Shown here piece by piece: positions 1 through 8,369 of a DNA stretch of 64,000 nucleotides (positions are counted from its first letter, which is position 1; each line of letters opens with the position of its first letter). This stretch comes from an uncultured Clostridia bacterium (lineage in GTDB: Bacteria; Bacillota; Clostridia; RUG12999), in assembly GCA_934792465.1 (NCBI GenBank), contig CAKVOK010000005.1, positions 25,487 to 89,486 on the forward strand. Reading direction: 5' to 3'. The notes under the pieces were generated by a model, which was given only the letters and a program-made list of their open reading frames with translations, was not told the DNA's origin and made no database searches. Made by a program: the position numbers and the translations under genes.

Positions 1-3000
1 TCATAAGTAGTGCATATACCGCTTGAATATGGGCATACGTACCATCCGTTTTTATATCCAACAAATCGGTGATATATCCATTGTGTTTTCTTATTATATC
101 CTGTGATTACTTCTTGCGTATCAACATCACGACTTTCAGATCTACCGACATATCCATCCTGCCAGTTGCTCCATCCGCCCCAGTTACTCCAATCCCATGT
201 CGAATTGTATTGCGTCCAACCTTCAAATGTCGGCGAAGATGATGTTGTATAGTAGGTTTGTGTGTAGCCCCACTTTCTATCGACTACTTCTGCTCCGGCA
301 GGAAGACTTGAAGCCGAAACCCATCCTGAAACGGGATTTGGCCCCCAATGTGCATATATAGTAATATCCGTAAGTGCAGTCATTATACTTTCTTCGGTTA
401 TTCTTTCACCGCCATCTGCTTCGGTGTACCAACCGTCAAAGTAACAAAAATCTTTCTTCGGCTTAGGTAATTCTCCAAATTCAGAATTAAATGGAACGAG
501 CTTGCTCTCAATGTCGACAGTACCGCCGTTAGCGTCAAAATACACTGTGCGCACGCTCAAATAATTTTCATAATCCTCGTCAGATATATAGATTATTTCA
601 CCGTCAGAAACAGTAATATAGTTCTCGCCGGAGATTAATCCGTTTACGAGTAAATTTCCGTTCACATTTAATTTTCCTACAACACTGCTGTTGAGATTTG
701 AAAGAGATATGTTTTTGCACAATACTGTATTTTCGCTATCTGAAATCAAATTAATAGTTCTGTTCAGAACCAAATTTGTGTCAGCGGCTTTGAGAACAAG
801 TGCATATCCGTTGCAATCAACTGTTACACGGTCAAGCGTAACATTCTCGGAAGATAACTCCATAGGAATTTGAGTGTTTTCTGTAAATGTAACTCCGTTA
901 ATAATTGTTGTATTTGCGTCTGATTTTATGCCGAGTCCCTTATACTCTTTATCCTTGCCCTGGAGTTCAAATGATGTTATTTCTCCAATATCAAACAGCA
1001 TATTTGCGGATTCGCTTTCGGGTATAGCGGAAATATCCAGAGAAATGCGCTCAGCGCCGCAGGAAGCAACTGACTGTGCCATTTGAGCACTTGAAGCAAC
1101 CGCCTTAATATTCGGAACATTTTTGAAAGCGTCTGTTCCTATCTCCTCTATATTTTCCGACAAAGTAAAGTCACTGAGCGAAGTACAACCGCTGAATGCA
1201 TTATCCGCTATCTTCGTTACATTAGGACAAATTACTTCTTTAAGCGAGGTACAGCCCTCAAATGCAGACTCGGGAATTTCATCAATAAAACTGCTTAAAC
1301 TTACTCCTACAATATCCGTGTTGTCTTTAAAAAGACGAGGGCTGATGCCTTTTATCTTAACAGAACTGAATGTACCGTCATTATTATCCACCCGAACATA
1401 GGAAGGAATAACTACCATGTTATCAGGATTGTTTTGGTTCGGTGCATAACCTTCAACGATTCCCGTATCAAGGTCAATCGTTAAACCGTCTGTTTTGATA
1501 ATTCTGCCGTTTACATACTGATTTACATAGTACGGGATTTCAAAAGGAATAACACTCGTTTCATAATCATCAAATGTTCCGTCCCATGAATAATCCAAAT
1601 ACTCTTTCGGAGCGTCATCACCGTTCGAACCATCACCAAGTACACTGTATGTATACACAAAATATTCTTTCTTTGCTACATCATAACATACAACGGCAAA
1701 GACATGAGCTGTTCCGGACATAACCATTCTGTAATTGCCGTGTGTATTACCCGTGCTTGAAAATGATGTAGTTTTTGTTTCAATCTGCGAATTGGAATAG
1801 GTAAGCGAACTGCTGAATTCATTACTGCTGGTATCGGTTGATGTGAGAGCGTTAGATTCGCTGTTGCTTCCACCCTCGGCATAAGAAGAACCGTATCCAT
1901 ACTGCTGACTTATCATTTTTGATACAGCCTTTGAAACAGTGTTGTTTTTACTTACTGTATTGCTTTCGCTGTAACCGGAAGATGTGTTCCAAGATGATTC
2001 ATCAACGGATGCATGTGACTTTGTATTGGTTTTATCAAAATTTATTCCCCATGAATTGGTTCCGGATGAGGTTCTCTTGCTGCTCTCGCTATAATTTTCT
2101 GATGTACCGATTTCAGCACCGATTTTAGCTCCTATACCGGCGTATTCTGCTGATATTTCAGAAGATATTTTGGTATTTACACCCAATTCATATGACGAAC
2201 CTTTTTCGACAGTTTGAGTATTGGAATGACCGTTGTTTATCGAGAGATTATATGTTCCTCCGCTTGTATCGGTCGTACTTTTTTTGCCGCTGTTACTCTG
2301 TGCAACATTGTAAGTTCCGGTAGAGCTTGTAGCGCTCTGCTCTGCTTCTTCTCGGGATTCACCGGTCTGGTCAATATATGACTGACTTACTTCCGTTGTT
2401 TTCTTCCAATCATTTGACAATGTCCAAGTGGATGAATTTGTGGTAGCATTCGATATTTTATTTGCAACCGTTTTTGCATCGGTAACAGAAATTGTGTTTT
2501 GGTTTGTCATTGAAACAGTTGAAATCAAACCGTTGGCACATTGTAACTGCAATGTAGTATAAAGCGGGATATTCTTAATTGTTCCTATTTCATACCCAAA
2601 TAAGATAAGCCCGTTTTCAGAATCCTCGCACACGATAGGTTCGCCAAGATTTTTTACTGCCTCAGCCTTCGCCCTGTCACTCGACCAATTTGCATATAAA
2701 ACCATATCCCCTGTTGTTCCGGCAGGAATGGTTTTCCACATCTTTCCGTCTTTATCAGACCAGCCCACAAATGTATATTTATCAAGAGTAGGTATGGGTA
2801 AGAGTTTTTCTACACCGTAAGTATATGTATCATCTGTCTGCGGTACCATATCACAAGCATATTGGATTGTGTATGTATTTTTCAGCGGAGGAATGGTCTC
2901 CTGTTTAACAAGAATTTCATTACATACAGAACAATGCTGTCCTTCAGTTTTACCCGGTGTGGTATTGGTAGGTTCAACCCGCGCGTCTATAACAATTGTA

Positions 3001-3899
3001 TGACCGCTTGACTTTATAGTAATATCCTTGACATCAATAACTGTATTTCCGTTTTCGTCACTGAAATATTTATCGCACTTTGAGCAGTGCCAATATGCAA
3101 TATTTCCGTCTTCCGTACATGTCGCAGCCTTATATTCGGTTGCTGTTAATTCATGCTCGCAGTCAGCTTCTTTCGGCTTGCCCGGTTTTAATTCAACATT
3201 GTATCCGTTAGGCAGCGTCTGACAGCCGTCTGCTACATAACGTCTGAGCATGATTATGTCTGTCGAATTGAATTTTCCGTCCGCATTGACATCACCGGCA
3301 AACTCATTTATAGTCTGCTCATATTTACCTGCTATGTGGCGTCTGAGCATAATAATGTCTGTTGAATTAATTTTTCTGTCACTGTTTAAATCTCCGGGCA
3401 GATAATCAATGACCGTTATACAGCCGTTTACCAGTTCGGGATTTATTGCACTGAGGTTTCTGTCGACAATATCTCCGCTGTCATACGAAACATTTATCAT
3501 ACATTTTGTTCCTGCGGCAGTGTTTTCATCAACCGCAAACTTTAATGTAATAACGTTTCCGTCTTTAATGTCATCATCGTTTAAGTCCTGACCGTCCCAT
3601 ACAAAATTACAGGGTGATGAAAAATTACCCGGCTTTGTCATGGTTAATGCCGAAAAAGCGTCTCCCGATGATGCATTTAACAATGTAAGATTATCATCAT
3701 AAGTGAATTTTAAGGTCGCACCCAAAATTCCGGGATTGTTTTTAATTGTAACCGAAATATTAACCGTTGAGCCTGCCGTTTCGGCAACGGACTGAACGGT
3801 AATTGTCGGATTTCCGTCAGCAAAAACAGAAATAGGTGCCAATACTGACAGAATCAATATTATTGACAACAGCAATGATATTGACTTTTTGATTTTCAT
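1..3899 (-). CDS. Large secreted cohesin-dockerin, leucine-rich-repeat and InlB-repeat surface protein (partial, 3' end beyond window)
   Basis: An open frame of about 1,299 codons runs off the left edge, so the C-terminus is missing. The ATG at 3899 follows an AGAAGG ribosome site and a lysine-led signal peptide ending near AFA/FADG. Modules in order, by translation: a cohesin-like domain (about residues 30-160, NPGILGATLKF); a dockerin with two calcium loops (about 163-222, DLNSDRKINSTD and DVNADGKFNSTD); a segment with two CxxC pairs; an InlB-type repeat (about 330-390); a Ser/Thr/Asn-rich stretch (about 470-730); BspA-type leucine-rich repeats (about 850-950); and another InlB repeat followed by a Trp/Tyr-rich region. 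Carrying both a cohesin and a dockerin suggests an adaptor in a cellulosome-like surface assembly. It lies 70 bp after the SLH-cohesin gene on the same strand and is probably cotranscribed with it under the invertible promoter at 5276-5518. Ligand unknown. Confidence 0.85.
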   Translation of the reverse strand, partial: MKIKKSISLLLSIILILSVLAPISVFADGNPTITVQSVAETAGSTVNISVTIKNNPGILGATLKFTYDDNLTLLNASSGDAFSALTMTKPGNFSSPCNFVWDGQDLNDDDIKDGNVITLKFAVDENTAAGTKCMINVSYDSGDIVDRNLSAINPELVNGCITVIDYLPGDLNSDRKINSTDIIMLRRHIAGKYEQTINEFAGDVNADGKFNSTDIIMLRRYVADGCQTLPNGYNVELKPGKPKEADCEHELTATEYKAATCTEDGNIAYWHCSKCDKYFSDENGNTVIDVKDITIKSSGHTIVIDARVEPTNTTPGKTEGQHCSVCNEILVKQETIPPLKNTYTIQYACDMVPQTDDTYTYGVEKLLPIPTLDKYTFVGWSDKDGKMWKTIPAGTTGDMVLYANWSSDRAKAEAVKNLGEPIVCEDSENGLILFGYEIGTIKNIPLYTTLQLQCANGLISTVSMTNQNTISVTDAKTVANKISNATTNSSTWTLSNDWKKTTEVSQSYIDQTGESREEAEQSATSSTGTYNVAQSNSGKKSTTDTSGGTYNLSINNGHSNTQTVEKGSSYELGVNTKISSEISAEYAGIGAKIGAEIGTSENYSESSKRTSSGTNSWGINFDKTNTKSHASVDESSWNTSSGYSESNTVSKNNTVSKAVSKMISQQYGYGSSYAEGGSNSESNALTSTDTSSNEFSSSLTYSNSQIETKTTSFSSTGNTHGNYRMVMSGTAHVFAVVCYDVAKKEYFVYTYSVLGDGSNGDDAPKEYLDYSWDGTFDDYETSVIPFEIPYYVNQYVNGRIIKTDGLTIDLDTGIVEGYAPNQNNPDNMVVIPSYVRVDNNDGTFSSVKIKGISPRLFKDNTDIVGVSLSSFIDEIPESAFEGCTSLKEVICPNVTKIADNAFSGCTSLSDFTLSENIEEIGTDAFKNVPNIKAVASSAQMAQSVASCGAERISLDISAIPESESANMLFDIGEITSFELQGKDKEYKGLGIKSDANTTIINGVTFTENTQIPMELSSENVTLDRVTVDCNGYALVLKAADTNLVLNRTINLISDSENTVLCKNISLSNLNSSVVGKLNVNGNLLVNGLISGENYITVSDGEIIYISDEDYENYLSVRTVYFDANGGTVDIESKLVPFNSEFGELPKPKKDFCYFDGWYTEADGGERITEESIMTALTDITIYAHWGPNPVSGWVSASSLPAGAEVVDRKWGYTQTYYTTSSSPTFEGWTQYNSTWDWSNWGGWSNWQDGYVGRSESRDVDTQEVITGYNKKTQWIYHRFVGYKNGWYVCPYSSGICTTY

Positions 3900-3969
3900 A
3901 GCGTTACCTTCTTTCCGCAAAATATATTTATTGTCAGATTATGTATAAATACAACATTATTTATTAAAC

Positions 3970-5214
3970 TTAATCGGATATTACCGTGATATATCCGTTT
4001 ATTATCTCCGGAGATATGCTTTTTAAGTCTTTGTCAACGATGTCGTCATCAAAGTATTTTAATGTTATCTGGTATTTGCCGTTCGGAGCTGAATCAGACA
4101 CTTTAAAATTCATAATAAGTATATCTCCGTCATGTACATCGCCCTCCTGAAGCTCAATGCCGTCCCAGAGGAATTTTCCGCCGTTTTCCGGCACTTTTGA
4201 AGGGGTCAGCTCAAGGATACCATCAAAAGCCGAGCCGTTTTCAACGCCCAGAAGATTAAGATTCACATCGTCAAAATAAGCAGATAATGTCATCCCCAAA
4301 ATACCCGGATTGTTGCTTACTCTTACAACAACCTGAACCTCATCACCGGCTCTCACAAATACATCATCAACGGATATGGTTGCTGTTTTATTGCTGCCTT
4401 GACTATCCGAGCCGGAATCATTGTCGGTTGAGCCGCTGATTGATGCATCGCTCTTTTGCCCACTGTTTCCGCCTGACGGTACAGTTGTATCTGCAGCGGT
4501 ATTCTCATGCTTTGTGTCCGTTTTACTGATACTCTCATTTGCAAATTGAACGCAAAAACGATGCAGTATAGCAGCTGCTTGTGAACGCTGTACAAAATCC
4601 TGCGGAGATAACATATCCTTTGATGTTCCCGTTATTATTTTGTTTGCAATTGCCCATTTGAAAGCGTCAACAGCATATTCGCTTACTGAATTTTTATCGG
4701 TATACGCATCTAAATCCGACAGAGCTGTCATATTATATTTTTTAAACGATGCATATCTGTAAACAATTGCCGCCAATTGCTCTCTGGTTGCGCTATCATT
4801 TGGTGCAAATTTGTCAGTATTGTATCCGCTGACAATGTTATTAGCCGCAGCCCATGCAACAGCGTTATAAAAGTAATCATTTGGGTTTACATCGGAAAAC
4901 TCAGCCTTTGATTTTGTCGCTGAGCCTTCCAATCGCCAAAGTATGGTTACAATCATTGCACGTGTTGTTTGTGCCGAAGGTGAAAAAACACCGTTTTCGG
5001 TACCTTGCATTAACCCTTTTTCACTGACATATTCAACGTCACTGCAAAACCAATCATTTGGGTTTACATCGGAAAAAGCAATTTTGCCGCCGGCTTTTCC
5101 CGAAACGGAATTGCCTGCCGGATCTGCGCCGGCAGAAGATGAGATAATAAGCGCTGTGGATATACTGCAAATCACCAATATGATAGATACAATTATTATT
5201 TTCTTTATCTTCAT
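3970..5214 (-). CDS. SLH-domain cell-surface anchor with C-terminal cohesin-like domain
   Basis: The 414-residue protein starts at an ATG preceded by AGGAAG. It has a signal peptide (about 1-30), three SLH repeats (about 47-95, 105-155, 165-220; FSDVNPNDWF, FSDVNPNDYF and a Trp-Ala repeat), a Ser/Asp/Gly-rich linker (about 235-275) and a C-terminal cohesin-like domain (about 275-414, NNPGILGMTLSAYF to NGYITVISD). SLH repeats bind pyruvylated wall polymers, so the protein should hang the cohesin on the cell surface, as the anchoring scaffoldins of cellulosomal clostridia do. The cohesin closely resembles that of the next gene downstream, which also carries a dockerin, so they may interact. No promoter reads toward it in the present arrangement; the only near-consensus promoter upstream lies in the invertible segment and points the other way. 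Confidence 0.88.
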   Translation of the reverse strand: MKIKKIIIVSIILVICSISTALIISSSAGADPAGNSVSGKAGGKIAFSDVNPNDWFCSDVEYVSEKGLMQGTENGVFSPSAQTTRAMIVTILWRLEGSATKSKAEFSDVNPNDYFYNAVAWAAANNIVSGYNTDKFAPNDSATREQLAAIVYRYASFKKYNMTALSDLDAYTDKNSVSEYAVDAFKWAIANKIITGTSKDMLSPQDFVQRSQAAAILHRFCVQFANESISKTDTKHENTAADTTVPSGGNSGQKSDASISGSTDNDSGSDSQGSNKTATISVDDVFVRAGDEVQVVVRVSNNPGILGMTLSAYFDDVNLNLLGVENGSAFDGILELTPSKVPENGGKFLWDGIELQEGDVHDGDILIMNFKVSDSAPNGKYQITLKYFDDDIVDKDLKSISPEIINGYITVISD

Positions 5215-5275
5215 GGCATACTTCCTTTCTTATTATATTTAAGCCGCTGTTTTCGACCTTTTTTCTAATGTTGTT

Positions 5276-5302
5276 CCACATAATTTCGATTATGTGGATA
5301 AA
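5276..5302. repeat. Left 27-bp inverted repeat of the invertible promoter segment
   Basis: This 27-bp sequence is the exact reverse complement of 5492-5518. Its first 22 bases are themselves a near-perfect palindrome (arms CCACATAAT and ATTATGTGG around a 4-base centre), the layout expected of a tyrosine-recombinase core site. Identity stops immediately outside the repeat on both sides. On the minus strand no T-run follows the hairpin, so it should not terminate leftward transcription. Confidence 0.9.
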
Positions 5303-5491
5303 TTAAATAATTAATATGTTGCTAAATGGACTTTTGAACGCAAATACAATACCGATTTTAAAATAGGTTTTCTAATCGGCAACTTTGTCATGCCCTATTT
5401 TGTGCGGATTGGAATATTTTTTTATAAATTTAGTTAAACTCATTGACTTTTATGTGCTAATGTGGTATAATTTAACTGGAGTATGTATAAG
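5303..5491. other. Putative invertible promoter segment (phase switch)
   Basis: This 189-bp AT-rich segment has no convincing gene and lies between perfect 27-bp inverted repeats, next to a complete tyrosine recombinase and in front of the SLH-cohesin gene. It contains one strong promoter, directed rightward here. By reflection (position x becomes 10794 minus x) inversion would place the -10 box at 5323-5328 and the -35 box at 5346-5351, reading leftward, with a start near 5316, about 100 bases upstream of the SLH-cohesin ATG. The minus strand in the present orientation has only weak matches such as TTGCCG/TAAAAT. I infer that the assembled state is OFF for the surface genes. Confidence 0.85.
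5443..5471 (+). promoter_or_regulatory. Near-consensus sigma-A promoter inside the invertible segment
   Basis: The -35 box TTGACT (5443-5448) and -10 box TATAAT (5466-5471) are separated by exactly 17 bp, and TGG just before the -10 supplies an extended -10 TGn. The expected start is near 5478. In this orientation it reads toward the right repeat and the 3' end of the recombinase gene, in antisense. Confidence 0.88.
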
Positions 5492-5518
5492 TTTATCCAC
5501 ATAATCGAAATTATGTGG
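5492..5518. repeat. Right 27-bp inverted repeat of the invertible promoter segment
   Basis: It is a perfect reverse-complement copy of 5276-5302, starting TTTATCCACATAA and ending ATTATGTGG. The recombinase stop codon is only 9 bp away. No further copy of this sequence was noticed in the window. Confidence 0.9.
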
Positions 5519-5527
5519 CTTTTTTAT
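5497..5527 (+). terminator. Intrinsic terminator formed by the right inverted repeat
   Basis: On the plus strand, arms CCACATAAT and ATTATGTGG form a 9-bp stem with a CGAA loop, followed at once by CTTTTTTATTT. A transcript from the promoter at 5443-5471 in its present orientation would end here after about 45 bases, before running antisense through the recombinase gene. The T-run lies outside the repeat, so it stays fixed when the segment inverts. Confidence 0.75.
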
Positions 5528-6367
5528 TTAACACCGCAAAAGTCCGAGCTTTTGTATTTGCCTGCGGCAGATATCGCCCGTTTCTATGGTGTAAATACGG
5601 GTAGTTTCAACGCTGGAATGACCCAAAATATCCGCAAGTCTTACAATATCTTTTTGCAAACTGTAATACGTTCTTGCAAACAAATGACGAAAATTGTGCG
5701 GAAAAACCTTATCCTTTGACACTCCTGCGGCTTCGCAAAGATTTTTAAGCGTTTTCCAGATATAGCTTCTGTCAAGCGGTTTCCCGTTTCTGCTTACGAA
5801 TACCGAACCGCCCTTAATACCTTGCTCCTTGATATATTCTTTCAGCATTCTGCAAAGCTCTTTCGGCAAAAATATTGTCCGCATTTTTCCCTTGCAGCTT
5901 ATAACTGCTTGCCCTTTCTTTACGGCTTCACAAGTTACAAACTTAAGTTCCGATACCCTGATCCCGGTTGAACATATTGTTTGCATCAGCAAATACAGTC
6001 TTTCGTTCTTTTTGTTTTTTGCGGCTGTCAACAATCGTTCATATTCCGCTTTTGTCAGTTCTTTATCCTTATTTGAAAATATCTGCCTTTGAATTTTCAA
6101 TGCCTTAATCCGTATATCGTGCCACCCTGTAAATTCAAAAAAGCTGTTAAGTGAAGATATTGCCGCATTTACACTTGCAGGAGCATATTTTTCGCATAAT
6201 TCCTTTTTATATTCCAAAGCCAATATTTTCGTTACTTCCCTGCTTGTGAGCCATATCATAAAGAAAGTAACATCTCGGATATATTTATCTATTGTATTTT
6301 CGCTTTTTTCCTCCTCAATTAAATATGTTTTAAAGCTCAAAATCAGCTCATTTGTGATTTTTCTCAT
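5528..6367 (-). CDS. Tyrosine recombinase, probable DNA invertase of the adjacent promoter
   Basis: The 279-residue protein has an N-terminal SAM-like core-binding domain (about 1-90) and a C-terminal catalytic domain. All catalytic positions of the XerC/XerD/phage-integrase family are visible: Arg in STGIRVSEL (about 137), Lys in CKGKMRTI, HNFR for HxxR (about 228-231), His in LGHSS and the nucleophilic Tyr in RIYTIE (about 262). The ATG at 6367 follows AAGGAAG. It is single-copy, on the minus strand, with its 3' end facing the 27-bp repeats. Clostridial and Bacteroides phase switches commonly place such a recombinase beside the invertible segment, so I infer that it inverts 5303-5491. It is too short for a typical ICE or phage integrase with an arm-binding domain. 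XerC/D-like chromosome resolution is a less likely alternative. Confidence 0.88.
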   Translation of the reverse strand: MRKITNELILSFKTYLIEEEKSENTIDKYIRDVTFFMIWLTSREVTKILALEYKKELCEKYAPASVNAAISSLNSFFEFTGWHDIRIKALKIQRQIFSNKDKELTKAEYERLLTAAKNKKNERLYLLMQTICSTGIRVSELKFVTCEAVKKGQAVISCKGKMRTIFLPKELCRMLKEYIKEQGIKGGSVFVSRNGKPLDRSYIWKTLKNLCEAAGVSKDKVFPHNFRHLFARTYYSLQKDIVRLADILGHSSVETTRIYTIETGDICRRQIQKLGLLRC

Positions 6368-6614
6368 TCAAATCAACTTCCTTTCCTGTATGTATTTTAC
6401 CGCTTATACGGATAATTTAACCGCCCGCCCACGATTAAAGTTTATTTCCTCATGGACTATATTTCCTTTTCTTTAATACATCTGACAAACACACATGAAT
6501 TATATCATATGAAGTTTCTTTATTCAACGTGGCTGTATAAAAATGCCGATATAAGCGAGAACACCCAAATGCACAAAACGAATTAAAAACAGCGGTGTAG
6601 AAAAAATTAATTTT

Positions 6615-6647
6615 TTTAATCTTTCTTTAATCTTTCCGTGATATACT
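6615..6647 (+). promoter_or_regulatory. Promoter of the efflux operon with an 11-bp tandem repeat over the -35 region
   Basis: TTTAATCTTTC occurs twice in exact tandem (6615-6636), one helical turn apart, directly upstream of a -10 box TATACT (6642-6647). No good -35 box is present. Direct repeats at 11-bp spacing in place of a -35 box are typical of promoters activated by OmpR/PhoB-family response regulators. The ribosome site GGAGGG of the first efflux gene lies about 25 bp downstream. The rest of 6368-6600 holds no convincing gene; recombinase promoter elements there are weak (TAAAAT with no clear -35). Confidence 0.6.
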
Positions 6648-6681
6648 CTTCTCATATGCACAAAAAAACGGAGGGAGTATA

Positions 6682-8367
6682 ATGCAAAAGCTCAAAAAAC
6701 CAAACATTAAATTAAGTAAATTTAAGCCAAGCAAGAAAGTGATAATTATTATTCTTGTTCTTGCAATAATCGCAGCAGGATTAGGTACATATCTACATAT
6801 TTCCAAATCCAAAAAATCCGCCGGCGGAATAAACAGCAGCGAGTTTACGGTTGCCCGTCAGGATATAAGCGAAACGATTTCCGGCACGGCAACAGTAGAG
6901 CCGAAAGACCAATATTCAATTACAGCGCTTGTTTCCGGCGATGTGGTTTCCGCCGATTTTGAAGTCGGCGATGTCGTTGAAAAAGGCGATGTGCTTTATC
7001 AAATCGACTCAAGCGATGTCAAAAAAAGCATCGAAAGCGCCGGTCTTTCTCTTGAAAAAGCACAAAATTCGTATAATGACGCCGTGAAAAATCTGGAAGA
7101 TTTAAAAATAAAAAGCGGTATTTCCGGAGTTGTTAAAACAATTTACGTAAAAAAAGGGGATAATGTTTCAAACGGTGCAAAAATAGCCGATGTTTACGAC
7201 GCTTCGTATATGGAGCTCGTACTTCCGTTCAACGAAAGCGACGCTCTCGCCATTTCAAACGGCGCAGCCGCAACCGTAACGGTTTACGGCAGCAGCGAAA
7301 CCCTGACGGGAACAGTTACCCACATTGCCGGCGCAAGCTATGCAAAATCGGGAAATATGCTTGTTCGTGATATAACCATAAAGGTCGCAAACCCCGGCGT
7401 GCTGACAAATGAAGATACGGCGGTAGCTTCCGTGGGCGGCTATTCCTGCAACGACAGCGGAACGTTCAAATACATAGACGAGGGCACTGTTACGGCAAAA
7501 ACAAACGGCACTGTTTCCGTTCTCAACGTCAAGGAGGGCGACAAGGTTTCCAAAAACTCGGTTATCGCAACGCTTACGAGCGACAGCCTTGAAAGCAGCA
7601 TAACATCAAGCAGCATATCGCTGAAAGAATCGCAGATAAACAAATCAAAAAGCGAGGATCAGCTCGACGATTACACAATAACCGCTCCTATTTCCGGAAC
7701 AGTTGTTGCAAAAAACATAAAAGCCGGAGATAAGCTCGACAATTCAAAATCGCAGTCAACAAGCTCCGATATGGCAGTCATATTCGATATGTCGAGTCTG
7801 CAATTCGACATGAGTGTCGATGAGCTTGACATCAACAAAGTTGCCGTTGGACAGACCGTTAAAATAACGGCAGACGCAATAAGCGACAAAGAATACAGCG
7901 GTACAATAGAAAAAATCAATATAAACGGTACAACCACAAACGGTGTTACATCATACCCCGTTACGGTTACGATAACCGACTTTGACGATGAACTTATTCC
8001 CGGCATGAACATTAATGCGGAAATTGTAATAAGCAGTGCGGAAAACGTACTTGTAGTACCGAAAACCGCAGTAGCAAGGAACAACATCGTTTACGTAAAG
8101 GGTGATAAAACCGAGGAAAACGACCGTGCGCCGGAGGGCTACAAGAGCGTTAACGTAGAAACCGGCGTAAATGATGATAACTATATAGAAATAAAATCCG
8201 GCCTTAAAGAGGGCGACAAGGTATACATAACAGCTTCGGGCAATACCCGCAGCAACGAATTCGGCGGTATGCCCGGTGGCGGCGGAATGCCGGGAGGCGG
8301 AGGTATGCCCGGCGGAGGCGGAGGTATGCCCGGTGGCGGAGGCGGCGGTATGCCGGGAGGCAGATAA
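6682..8367 (+). CDS. HlyD/MacA-family efflux periplasmic-adaptor-like subunit with Gly-Met-Pro-rich tail
   Basis: The 561-residue protein starts at an ATG with GGAGGG seven bases upstream. A basic N-terminus precedes one membrane anchor (about 17-37). The body contains two lipoyl/barrel-sandwich hybrid segments (around 60-160 and 265-360, each with the VxxGDxVxKGDVL type pattern) and beta-barrel and membrane-proximal regions to about 520. The last 35 residues are runs of GMPGGGG. MacA-like adaptors in Gram-positives couple an ABC pump to substrates outside the membrane. The ATPase starts 3 bp after the stop, and its ribosome site GGGAGG is formed by the final Gly codons. The operon continues with the permease and an SLH protein. 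Substrate unknown; peptide or antimicrobial efflux is the usual role. Confidence 0.88.
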   Translation: MQKLKKPNIKLSKFKPSKKVIIIILVLAIIAAGLGTYLHISKSKKSAGGINSSEFTVARQDISETISGTATVEPKDQYSITALVSGDVVSADFEVGDVVEKGDVLYQIDSSDVKKSIESAGLSLEKAQNSYNDAVKNLEDLKIKSGISGVVKTIYVKKGDNVSNGAKIADVYDASYMELVLPFNESDALAISNGAAATVTVYGSSETLTGTVTHIAGASYAKSGNMLVRDITIKVANPGVLTNEDTAVASVGGYSCNDSGTFKYIDEGTVTAKTNGTVSVLNVKEGDKVSKNSVIATLTSDSLESSITSSSISLKESQINKSKSEDQLDDYTITAPISGTVVAKNIKAGDKLDNSKSQSTSSDMAVIFDMSSLQFDMSVDELDINKVAVGQTVKITADAISDKEYSGTIEKININGTTTNGVTSYPVTVTITDFDDELIPGMNINAEIVISSAENVLVVPKTAVARNNIVYVKGDKTEENDRAPEGYKSVNVETGVNDDNYIEIKSGLKEGDKVYITASGNTRSNEFGGMPGGGGMPGGGGMPGGGGGMPGGGGGGMPGGR

Positions 8368-8369
8368 TC

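Noticed and set aside
5483..5719. Plus-strand 78-codon frame downstream of the invertible promoter
   Set aside because: It is antisense to the recombinase gene, the GGAG is too close to the ATG, and a terminator lies within its first codons.
8270..8366. Gly-Met-Pro repeats as a CRISPR or tandem DNA repeat array
   Set aside because: The repeats are in frame and encode the tail of the efflux adaptor, with unequal unit lengths and no spacers.
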